Positions 18,973 to 27,988 of a stretch of 64,000 nt of DNA are shown here, one piece after another. Under the pieces are notes generated by a model. It was not told the DNA's origin. It ran no database searches and worked only from the letters and a program-made list of their open reading frames with translations. The stretch covers positions 13,038,001 to 13,102,000 of the forward strand of contig CM049308.1 in NCBI GenBank assembly GCA_026874595.1, in the 5' to 3' direction. The DNA comes from Sipunculus nudus. Lineage: Eukaryota; Annelida; Sipuncula; Golfingiida; Sipunculidae. How positions within the stretch are numbered: the first letter of the stretch is position 1; each line of letters opens with the position of its first letter. Both the position numbers and the translations under genes were made by a program.

Positions 18973-19469
18973 GTAGGTGAAACCTACAAAGAACTAATTA
19001 ACAGATACCCGCTCTCGGTACAGTTAATTAACTCATTCATTGAGCCTGCTCTCGGCTCAAGGGCTAGCTCTCGGCCCGACCGTCCACAAAGCTCACAGTT
19101 TTAAGCCCGGCTCTGGGTAAAAAACTGCTGAATAGAGCCCGCTCTCGGCTCGCTGGCTCACGGATCATCTGAAGATAAGTTGTCTTCCACGCTCTGGAAA
19201 CAACCTATCTACTGAAAAGAGAAATCGTAGCCTGAACAGGTACGAGCAATCGGGGCGAAAATAGAGGCAGGAGGCGGAGAGAGAATCCAAAAGTATTTTA
19301 TTGCCCGAACGGGAATAAAATAATAAGACCCGACAGAGGAGCGAGGTCAAAAAGGGCGAGAGGAAAAGCCCGATATATTCCCAAAAGGAATATATCGAGA
19401 AAGGTCGGGAAACCAAAATACTGCCCGAGCGGGAGTATATCTAGACAATTCAGTGAGAGGGCACTGAAT
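18973..19469 (+). promoter_or_regulatory. Chain of hairpins in the family A 5'UTR
   Basis: Successive stems in A3: 18973-18987; 18995-19030; 19042-19058; 19061-19077; 19096-19127; 19135-19151; 19174-19209; 19226-19244; 19295-19321; 19371-19397; 19418-19438; 19448-19469. The second to fifth units, plus 19135-19151, share a GCTCT(C)GG apex with different stems. Three (19226, 19295, 19418) share a bulged G below a 4-bp apical stem. The last ends 6 bases before the ORF1 ATG. Present in all A copies; A5 starts inside the chain. Confidence 0.75.
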
Positions 19470-19475
19470 AAAAGA

Positions 19476-21506
19476 ATGGCGGAAGCACTTACCAGGCTGT
19501 TGGTGCTTTCTCAGAGGGAAAGAGAAGTGATCCCGGGTCTCACCCAGATCACAGGTGGGCTGCAGCAGGCAGCAAGGCACGGGCCTGACGCCCTCCAGAT
19601 GATTACGGGGCTCATCACGGAGAGCATCGGTAGAGCGCAGGCGGCGGACGTGCGGACCGAGATGGAGGGTCGAGGCGCGAACAAGGGTTCGGCCTCACAG
19701 AGCCCAGCAGGCGAGGGAGCGATGCAAGGGGCATCGAACTCGCCAAGCTCTACGCTGGGTTCCCCGAGCTCGGTACCGGCCACCCCGACAGGGGACGCCA
19801 GTTTCGAGCTATTCGATGACTCCCCGGAGAGGGGCAACGATTCATACAGGGTAGTGGTAACCCCGCAGACCCCGGGAGTGGTCACCCCGGAGGTCCCGGG
19901 GCCGGACAAGGCGGGGACGCCCGAACGGTCGGGGTCTCCAATCATAGACGTGGGATCGCCTGAGTGGCCGACGGTTCTCAGGACACTGTCCCCGAGCTCG
20001 ATCGAGAGATCGACGCCCTCAAATCCAGTCCGCTCAGGTGATAGCGGGTCGCCCACCAAACCGGGGACCCGGGTTAATCAAGCAGCGGACGGAACTCCGA
20101 CCCGAAGCTCGCCTGTACGGACAGGGAGCACGGAGAACGGCCAGCCGGAAGGTGAGGTGGCCGACCAGGAGAAAGAGGGCTTGGCTCGGTACTGGGTCAG
20201 GGGCTTACCGGCAGCCCTCAGGCAGAACAGTAGAAAAATGAACAGGCTGGTGACGGAGTGCACGGGCACCTCCGCCTGTAAGACAAAGTTCGACAGGGGA
20301 GTAATGGTGGTCACGCTCCCCGAAACAGCAAGGGAAGCCAGGCCCGACTGGCGCCCACTGATCAAGGCGGGGCCCAAGGTAGTGGTGGAGCTTGCACGGG
20401 GCAACAAGCAAGCCAAACCAGAGGGCACCCAACAAACATCGGTGGTGGCCAGAGGAATGAGCCCGCATATCTCAACAGAGGAGATCATGGCGGAATTAAA
20501 TGAACAGGGCTTAAAAGCCAAAGAGGTCGTGCGGCTCAGGCACGGAAAAAAGCCGGTGTGGAAGGTGCTCGTGCACTTTCAGCAGAGCGAGAGCGCTACG
20601 AGGGCACTCGAGCACGGGTTCAGGTACGGGAGCGAGCGTATACGCTGCGAGGCTTTCCGGAAGGCCGTAGAGCCGATCCAGTGCCTGAACTGCTACCAGT
20701 TCGGGCACACGGCCAAAGTATGCACTAAGGCTGGCAGGTGCAGGCACTGTGGCGAGGCAGGCCACTATGCCAAAGATTGTCGAAGGGCAGCCGACAAGAG
20801 CAAGCCAAAATGTGCAAACTGCGGGGGCGACCACAGGGCGATGTACAGGGGCTGTACAGCCTTCAAAGGTGCCCGGCAGAGGCCGACAACGGCTAAACAC
20901 GGCACTGAAGGGAAGCCGACCAGCAAGAGCGCGGAAGGCAGGAAAGGCAAAGCCCACCAGACTGGCGTGACCTACGCCAAAATCACCAGAGGCTCCCGGG
21001 GACCCACGGCCTCAGAGGCTGTAAGGACCCAGAAGGCTCCCGCTCCCGAAAGGGGGCAGGTCGTGGCTAGCGGTAGCACGTCCACCAGGCTTGCCGGAGG
21101 GCGGGCCGCGGCCAAAAACCGCAATGTAACGGAAAAGGGGGTAGCTCCGGCGGAGGAGCAAGCCGTGGCTGAAAGCCAGGCTATGCTAGAGATCAACCCA
21201 GAGAAACTGATAAAGTTTCTCTGTGAAGTGATCACAGAAACGCTGAAGCTGGCGAAAGTCAATGAGCCCAGAGAACGGGCCGTAACAGTGGTGAAGAAGT
21301 CGGCTACTAGGCACCTAGGCCTAGAATTGTCGTGGACGGCGCTGTCGGACAGAGGAACGGAAAAGGACCGTGAGGAGCCGAGAGCTCGATCGGTACCAGC
21401 CAGTAACGCATCATCCAAAAAGGATAAGGGCAGCTATAGGCAGCCCAAATCCAAAAAGGCCGGTAGCAACGGTTTTAAGAAGTCGGTGGGGGGACGTCAT
21501 GGTTAA
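19476..21506 (+). CDS. Family A ORF1 (A3): Gag-like zinc-knuckle protein, 676 aa
   Basis: Intact Gag: Ser/Pro-rich N-terminal part, PRE_C2HC/RRM-like region about 325-395, three knuckles C403-C416, C422-C435 and C446-C460, and a basic tail. ATG 19476 follows a hairpin by a few bases. Stop TAA 21504-21506 overlaps the ORF2 ATG 21499-21501. One private synonymous change is seen in the PSNPVR stretch. Expected to bind element RNA in the cytoplasmic ribonucleoprotein. Confidence 0.93.
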   Translation: MAEALTRLLVLSQREREVIPGLTQITGGLQQAARHGPDALQMITGLITESIGRAQAADVRTEMEGRGANKGSASQSPAGEGAMQGASNSPSSTLGSPSSVPATPTGDASFELFDDSPERGNDSYRVVVTPQTPGVVTPEVPGPDKAGTPERSGSPIIDVGSPEWPTVLRTLSPSSIERSTPSNPVRSGDSGSPTKPGTRVNQAADGTPTRSSPVRTGSTENGQPEGEVADQEKEGLARYWVRGLPAALRQNSRKMNRLVTECTGTSACKTKFDRGVMVVTLPETAREARPDWRPLIKAGPKVVVELARGNKQAKPEGTQQTSVVARGMSPHISTEEIMAELNEQGLKAKEVVRLRHGKKPVWKVLVHFQQSESATRALEHGFRYGSERIRCEAFRKAVEPIQCLNCYQFGHTAKVCTKAGRCRHCGEAGHYAKDCRRAADKSKPKCANCGGDHRAMYRGCTAFKGARQRPTTAKHGTEGKPTSKSAEGRKGKAHQTGVTYAKITRGSRGPTASEAVRTQKAPAPERGQVVASGSTSTRLAGGRAAAKNRNVTEKGVAPAEEQAVAESQAMLEINPEKLIKFLCEVITETLKLAKVNEPRERAVTVVKKSATRHLGLELSWTALSDRGTEKDREEPRARSVPASNASSKKDKGSYRQPKSKKAGSNGFKKSVGGRHG

Positions 21507-24288
21507 GCTCAAACTATGCCACGCAAACGTGAATGGCCTGTATGGAAGGAGGTTAGAGATACTCAACTATATCCACAGGCATTCCGTAGATATCATGGCT
21601 ATCAGCGAGTCTAAGCTGACCAGAAACGTTTCCTTCACCGGCTATAACCTGCTACACAGGGGACGGCCAGACGGTAATATGGGAGGCGGAGTGGCTCTCT
21701 TGATCAAAGAGAACCTAGTATACCGCCAAACAAACTGGCTAGGAAGGATGGACATAGAAGCTCTAACGGTTAGAGTTGAACCTGTCCACAGCGGCGACCC
21801 GGCAATCGATGTAATAGTATATTACAACCCGCCACAGTCACGGCCCAGGGCACAACTCTTTGACAAGATTAAGAGGAACAGCAGCCACTACGTGGTGTTA
21901 GGGGACCTAAATGCCCCACACACCTCGTATGGCAGCAGATCCTCTAATCTGAACGGGAAAGCACTGATGGATTGCATAGATCGGTACGGTATGGTGATAA
22001 TGAACGATGGGAGCCCGACCAGGGTGAACCCCACGACCGGTGGAACGAACATACTCGATCTGGCAATCGTATCGCCCGAGGTAGGACTGGTCAGTAAATT
22101 TCATGTAGGGGAAGATATAGGCAGCGATCACATGCCAATTCATTTAGAGCTCGATTGGAGAGCGAACAGAAAGCCACCCAAAATGGTGAGGCCTTGGAGA
22201 AAGGCAAACTGGAGGCTCTTTAAAAATGAATTGGCAGACAGGCTCCGAGGTATCGCTGAACCATCGACCCCAGAAGGAATCGACACCCTAGTCGACAAAC
22301 TGACCTCTGAAATGCGAGATTGCCTGGACCGAGCGTGTCCGATGGTGGAAAGGAAAAACCGTAACTGGTGGTCATTCACCCCAACGATTAAAGCACTTGT
22401 AAGGGAAAGAAGGAGGATCAGAAGGCTTCAGATCCAACTCCGAACAGAGGAGTTAAAATCCCAATACAATGCTATTAGTCGGGAGGTGAAAAATGCAATA
22501 AAAGCCCAGAAAAAGGCGGAATGGTACAAGTTCACGAGCGGTATGGACCACAGAATATCAGTGGGCGAATTTTGGCGACAGGTCCGCCAATACACGGGCT
22601 CGATGAACAAACCATCGGTCGGAACTACAGACCTCACAGGCCCGATGGGAACGGTGGCTAGTACGGAAAAGGACAAGGCAAATTTGTTCGCGGAGACGCT
22701 CCGGAACATACACAAGGTCCCGACGGGACCCCAGTTCGACGACCAAACACAGGAGGAGGTTGATCGGCACGTAAGACAAGGTGCAAACGAGTTATACTCG
22801 CCTCTGGCAAGGGTAGAGAGCTGCTACGCTCAGACAGCAGAGGACGAGCCGCTACTGAGAGCGATCTCAAAAGCGGAAGTCAGCAGGAAGCTGAAAAAAC
22901 TCAAAAGCAGAAAAGCCCCGGGGGAGGACGGCCTCACCAGGGAAGTGCTGATTAACCTACCGGAGGAAGGGCTGGAAGCGCTCACATCTGTGTTCAACGC
23001 GTGTCTGAAACTGGGGTACTTCCCAAGGGCATGGAAAAGAGCGAACGTGATCATGATCCCGAAGCCGGGAAAGGATCACTCGCTGCCGAAAAGCTACCGA
23101 CCCATCAGCCTACTGCCAATTCTGGGCAAAGTGCTGGAACGAATACTGGCTGGCAGGATCAGTGGTCACTTGGAGGAAGCAAAATTCTTTAACCCGAATC
23201 AGAGCGGGTTCCGTAAGGGCAGGTCGACAAATGACCAACTGTTCAGGTTGACTCAGTCGGTGGGACAATGCCTGCAGCGATCTAATGATACTATAGGTGT
23301 ATTCCTAGACGTCGAGAAAGCCTTCGACGCAGTATGGCGGGATGGTCTAAGGTATAAGATCGCAACGCAGGCAAAACTACCGACTCGCATTGTGAGGCTC
23401 CTCTCGTCCTTCCTAAGTGACAGGAAGCTATGGGTCAGAGTAGGTGACGCTAAGTCGCATGAGATCGAACCCGCCGCAGGCACACCGCAGGGCTCAGCTC
23501 TCAGCCCGCTGCTCTATGTCATATTCGTCAACGACATGCCTAGCCTGTCCGAGAAAGGAGGGGTCCGCACGGGGGCGACGAGCCAATTTGCGGACGACAC
23601 TGCGCTATGGACACATAGCAAGAGGGCAGTACCCAGGTTACAGGCCGGTCTAGACGAGGTGACAAAGTGGTGCGCCAAATGGCGAGTAAGAGTCAATGCG
23701 ACAAAAACGCAGGCTTGCAAATTCGGTAGGCACCTGAAAGGCAGTAAGGCCGGCAAAGCGCCAGAACTGAAATTGGCCGGGGAACCAATTCAATTCACAG
23801 ACCAGATAAAATTTCTGGGTCTGACGGTTGATAAGAGACTCACATGGGCGGCTCATATAGAGGATATCGAACAGAGGGTCAAAGCGAGACTCAACTGCTT
23901 AAGAGTGCTAAAAGCAGGATCAGGAGGCATGTCTACCCAAAGTTTGATATACCTTTATAAAGCCTGGATCAGACCGGTTATGACATACGGCTGCATAGCC
24001 CTGATCACCGCCAAAGAGCACCACATTAAAAAACTTCAACGGCTTCAAAACAGAGCCTTAAGGACGGCCTTGAGACTCCCGCCCCGCACGCGGATATCTG
24101 TGCTTCACGAGAAGGCAGATATAGAGTATGTGAGCGACCACATACTAAGGTTGAGCAAAGGCTATGTCGAAAAGGTGAAGCAAGAGAAGTTTTATAAAGA
24201 CCTCAAAATGTGGCTCGACTGGCAAAAGATCAGTGGCAGACGGAAACCCAGTATTATCACCCCACTAGAGAAAGTGGGGGAAGGGTAG
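21499..24288 (+). CDS. Family A ORF2 (A3): endonuclease/reverse transcriptase, 929 aa
   Basis: Intact Pol on the plus strand. Endonuclease residues 1-220 with E37, GDLNAPH and GSDHMPI; reverse transcriptase with YRPISLLP, LDVEKAFD (D604) and FADD (697-700). The C-terminal region past the RT is Arg/Leu-rich (LQRLQNRALRTALRLPP) as in Jockey-clade proteins, with no RNase H. The start overlaps the ORF1 stop in ATGGTTAA, which fits coupled reinitiation. The frame is open back to 21370 inside ORF1. Confidence 0.94.
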   Translation: MVKLKLCHANVNGLYGRRLEILNYIHRHSVDIMAISESKLTRNVSFTGYNLLHRGRPDGNMGGGVALLIKENLVYRQTNWLGRMDIEALTVRVEPVHSGDPAIDVIVYYNPPQSRPRAQLFDKIKRNSSHYVVLGDLNAPHTSYGSRSSNLNGKALMDCIDRYGMVIMNDGSPTRVNPTTGGTNILDLAIVSPEVGLVSKFHVGEDIGSDHMPIHLELDWRANRKPPKMVRPWRKANWRLFKNELADRLRGIAEPSTPEGIDTLVDKLTSEMRDCLDRACPMVERKNRNWWSFTPTIKALVRERRRIRRLQIQLRTEELKSQYNAISREVKNAIKAQKKAEWYKFTSGMDHRISVGEFWRQVRQYTGSMNKPSVGTTDLTGPMGTVASTEKDKANLFAETLRNIHKVPTGPQFDDQTQEEVDRHVRQGANELYSPLARVESCYAQTAEDEPLLRAISKAEVSRKLKKLKSRKAPGEDGLTREVLINLPEEGLEALTSVFNACLKLGYFPRAWKRANVIMIPKPGKDHSLPKSYRPISLLPILGKVLERILAGRISGHLEEAKFFNPNQSGFRKGRSTNDQLFRLTQSVGQCLQRSNDTIGVFLDVEKAFDAVWRDGLRYKIATQAKLPTRIVRLLSSFLSDRKLWVRVGDAKSHEIEPAAGTPQGSALSPLLYVIFVNDMPSLSEKGGVRTGATSQFADDTALWTHSKRAVPRLQAGLDEVTKWCAKWRVRVNATKTQACKFGRHLKGSKAGKAPELKLAGEPIQFTDQIKFLGLTVDKRLTWAAHIEDIEQRVKARLNCLRVLKAGSGGMSTQSLIYLYKAWIRPVMTYGCIALITAKEHHIKKLQRLQNRALRTALRLPPRTRISVLHEKADIEYVSDHILRLSKGYVEKVKQEKFYKDLKMWLDWQKISGRRKPSIITPLEKVGEG

Positions 24289-24930
24289 AAAGGCTCCGGG
24301 GCACCGCAGCGCCCGCCTGCAAAAGACAAACACGGGCCGTCCATCGGATGAGGACGTTAAATGGCGGTCCCGTGTCCAGAAGGGGACGGGCACGTAAAAG
24401 ACCCCATACTGTTTTTCGATAGAAGAGTAGGCCAGCCTGTTGCCGGCAGTATGGAACCTGGCCCTGTAGAGCCAGCCGTTTGGTGGAAAAAGTTACGGGG
24501 ATCCCGAAAGGATCAGGGACAAGGCTCCAAGACGTCAAAATAACCGGGGGTCCGGTCAGGACCAGCAGGGACAAGGCTCAAGACATGATGGCAAAAGCAC
24601 CAGAGAAGGCTCCCGAGAAGGCTCCCGAGAAGGCTCCGATCGAACGAGAGCTGTACCTGGTCGAAAGGGACAAGGCTCATGACGGGACTGCGAATAGTCC
24701 AGGGGCAGGCCGGTAGCGCTCGGACATTACTGGCAGGTTGCGAGGCTCAGGCTCCCGGAACACCTGGGGGATTCCTCGGTGGTTGACGGTTGGCGAGGGC
24801 GGGCCGGACCTAGCTGGCTAGCTGGCGTGTCAGTTCTGGCGACCTCAGTGCAGAATGAGGGGGACCCGAAGAGGCAAAACTGCGGCGTAGAAACCCTAGT
24901 TATTGCCTGAGCGGTGTAACGGTTATGGAT

Positions 24931-26190
24931 GGGAGTGCAGGTATTGTGTTCCTCTGCAGCTAGGATCCGATGATTAATTGATGGTCGGGGTGTTTTTTCT
25001 ATTTTCCTATGCCTAATAGTTTTAAGGATATTTATTTATTTTCGTCAAAATTTCGTAGGGTTTTAGTATGGATAGAGTTTTTTGGGTTCCGTAAATTTCG
25101 AGTTTCTATTATTATTTCAAGTATGTTTGTTTCGTTCCTAAACTTTGTACGGGCCGTAGTTTTGATGAACAGTTTGTATGAAAGGATGGGGCGTATTCGA
25201 GGGTCGTGGGTCAATTAATGTAGGTCGCGGCCCCGGCCTAGTGCCATGGCTTGACCTGTTGGTTGATTGTTGTGTTTAGTAGTATGTAAAACAGGGGATG
25301 CCAGCTGCAGCGGGGTAAGTTGTGTACCCGCCGCAGCTAGGATCCGATGTTTGATTGATGGTCTGGGTGTTTTTTTCTAATTTTCTGGGCCTGATATTTC
25401 TTATAATTTTTATTATTTTTCGACGTAATTTCGTGAAACTCGGGAATGGATAAAGTTTAGTGTGTCCTGTTAATTTGGAGTTTCTATTACTATTTTAAGT
25501 GCGTAAATTTTGTTCCTGAAATTTGTACGGGCCGATGTTCAGTAACTAATTTGTGTGGAGGGATGGGATGCCTTAGGGGTCAATTAATGTAGGTTGCGGC
25601 CCCTGCCTAGTGCCTTGGCCTGACCTGTTAATTGATGCTTAATGCGTGTTGTATACCAAACAGGGGATGCCAGCTGCAGCGGGATAAGTATTGTTCCCGC
25701 CGCAGCTAGGATCCGATGCTTAGTTGATGGTCGGGCCGGTTTTTACTGATTTTGGCATTAATTTTTTTCCAAAATTTCTATTTTTATTTGCCGAAACTTC
25801 TTAATGTTTAAGTCTAGGGCGGGTTCTGTGGGTTTTGAGGAAATTGGGGTTGTATTTTATTTTCCAGTTTGTTAATTTGGTTGCTAAAGTTGGTACGGGG
25901 CGTTGTTTCGCTTATAAATTTTGGAGGGCCGGGGAGTGATTTTTCTTTAGTTTTGAACCTTATGTAAACTCGTTAATATTTGGTTTTTAATTTAGAAATT
26001 TGGGGGAGTGGAAGATTTTAGAAAGTTCTTTTGGTTTTCGCTATAATTTTGGGCTTTGGGGAATAATAGGTTGGTTAATTTTGGGGGTGAAATGGATACG
26101 GGCCTTAGTTGTGCTTAATTGATTGTGGAGACCTTGTATGCAAATTAGGGGATGCCAGCTGCAGGGGTCTAATTTACCTCTGCAGATTCG
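24931..26190. repeat. Family B 3'UTR tandem hairpin repeat, units 1-4 of B2
   Basis: Units begin with AGGGGATGCCAGCTGCAG at 18601 (split by A3), 25293, 25662 and 26147. Each forms a long stem: GGGAT..AGCTGCAG..loop..CTGCAGCT..ATCC. Unit 1 pairs CAGGGGA with TCCTCTG, and units 2-3 pair GCGGG with CCCGC, i.e. compensatory changes. A diverged body of about 300 bases follows each hairpin, with a GTACGGGCC motif. Other arrays: 36752-38610 (B4), 45044-58520 (B6, split by A4/A5) and one unit at 29890 (B3). Confidence 0.82.
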
Positions 26191-26392
26191 ATCCCCCTGT
26201 TGCTCGAAGGTCGGGGTGTGTTGAATGGAGGTCAGGTCGGTTTACAGGTGCGGGGTCGCGACCCATATTGCTGACCTCTTGTTTTTGTGAGTGTTGGGTT
26301 CTGTGTTGTGTGTATCCGTTGAGAAGGCTTGTTGGTGTAGTTTTTTGGATGTTTAATATATAGTTTATTTGTTTTATTAATTATTTACTATG

Positions 26393-27984
26393 TTATTGTT
26401 GATTTTGTCCTTCTAGAATGTAATCTAGAGGGGACTTTATTTTTATATTGTTTTTTGGTTGTGTGTAATCGTGTTGATATTTAAGTAGTTTTATTGTGTC
26501 CAGTTCTTTTATTCTTTCATAGGAGTTTGTTGCTTGTTCTTTTAAATATTCAGTGATTTTGGGGGTGTTTGTTTTTTCTCTTAATTCGTCTGTTTTTCTT
26601 AGTTTGTGTGTTCTGAGAATGGCTCTCAGTGCTTTATTTTGTGTGATTTCTAGTTTATTTAACATTGTTTTTCCTGCGCCTAGGAACGCAATGGACCCAT
26701 ATGTGCCTATAGGGCGGATCCATTGTTTGTACAGGTAGCTTGCCGTTTCTATTTTCGGTCCGTCATGTTTGTAGCACAGAGCTTTTAGAATATTTACTCT
26801 GTTCCACATTCTTTGGATTATATTTTCGATGTGTGGTTTCCAGGTGGCTCTTGAGTCGAATGTTACACCTAGAAATTTTGCCTCTTTGTGTTCTTTGAGG
26901 TCCTCTCCTAATAATTCTAGGGGCTCGAAATATTTGGGTTTTTTAGCTTTTGTGAATAAAACAGTTTGTGTTTTTGAGGGGTTTAAGCGGACTCTCCAGT
27001 CGTCGCACCAATCTTCTATTCTTTGTAATTGGGCCTGTACTTTATTTCTGGAGTATTTTGGGTTCGTGTCGGTCGACCAGATGGCGATGTCGTCAGCGTA
27101 TTGTGATACGCATAGTTGTTGTCCTGATTTGGGGATGTCATTTACATACATTATGTATAGTAGAGGGCTGAGAACAGAGCCCTGGGGGGTCCCTGCTTTA
27201 AGGGTTATTTCCTGTGATAGGGTCCCTTTAACTTTTACTCTAAGTGTCCTGTTGTGTAAAAAGGATGAAATTAGTCTGATTATTTTATTTGGTAGATGGG
27301 ATTTCATTATTTTGTATCTGATTCCGTCGGACCATACGGAGTCAAAAGCCTTTTCCACATCGAGGAATGTGGCCAGGGTATATTGACTCCGTTTAAAACC
27401 TGTGGTTATTGATTGGCTAAGTCGGAGGATGTGGTCGGTGGTGGATCTGCCCGCTCTGAACCCGGACTGATCTTGGTTAAAATATGGGCCCCCCAATTCG
27501 GGAGGTCGGTTGTCCAAAAACGTGGTTATTCTATTTTTTAGGATTTTTTCAAATAATTTTCCTATGCAGGGGAGTAAGCTGATAGGTCTGAAATTTGTTG
27601 GTTTGTCTTGTGTTTTGCCGGGTTTTGGAATCATTGTGACTACGGCTTTTTTCCAATCGTCTGGGAAGTATCCCCAGTTAATGCAAAGTGTGTATAGTTT
27701 CGCTATTCTTTCTAAACAGGTGTCGGGGAGTTTTTTTAATATTACGTAGTTAATGTTGTCTTCGCCTGGGGCTGATTTTCCCTTGGCTGTTTTAAGTGCG
27801 CGTTTTATTTCAATTAGCGCAACGGGCCTGACTGCGGGATCATTATCATCTGTTTCATTTATTTGTGTTTGTAATGGTTTGAATAAAGTCGGGTTGTTTT
27901 CTATAGTTTCAGTTACTGTATCATAGAGTTCCTCATTAAAATCTTCATCTTCTGGTGTTGTGTGTATTTTTTCCAGTGTGTTCG
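26393..27984 (-). pseudogene. Family B ORF2 fragment (B2), C-terminal part with RT domain, 5'-truncated
   Basis: Encodes the reverse transcriptase (MIPKPGK, RPISLLPC, FLDVEKAFDSVW, GTPQGSVLSPLL, YADD) and the C-terminus ending LEGQNQQ. The first Met in frame is at 27634, but similarity to B6 continues to 27984, where the copy is truncated. Endonuclease and Gag are missing, so it cannot act alone. No stop inside the retained part. Two AATAAA motifs lie just after the stop in sense direction (about 26360-26385). Confidence 0.85.
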
Positions 27985-27988
27985 ATAC
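27976..27988. repeat. Target-site duplication of C1 (left copy)
   Basis: GTGTGTTCGATAC at 27976-27988 and again at 29830-29842. It spans the older B2/B3 junction, so C1 inserted after B2 and B3 were already joined. Confidence 0.88.

Larger units (their letters stand above)
18635..24930 (+). mobile_element. Family A LINE copy A3, full length, inverted relative to A1/A2
   Basis: Starts TCCCAGCAGCCGTGG and ends TTATGGAT. Target-site duplication GGGAGTGCAGGTATTG at 18619-18634 and 24931-24946. The empty site is visible in B4 (36767 onward) and B6 (about 45060), which proves insertion into a B2 3'UTR hairpin repeat. Both ORFs are intact. One of only two plus-strand elements in the window. Confidence 0.96.
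24931..27988 (-). mobile_element. Family B copy B2, proximal 3'UTR and 3' part of ORF2
   Basis: Continuation of B2 beyond A3. It carries hairpin repeat units 1 (second half) to 4, then ORF2 from its stop to about residue 360 (counting from MGPYDL). The 5' end of B2 is a truncation at 27984, where ORF2 sequence GTGTTCG joins GATACGGGCC of B3; that junction was later split by C1. All minus strand. Confidence 0.82.
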
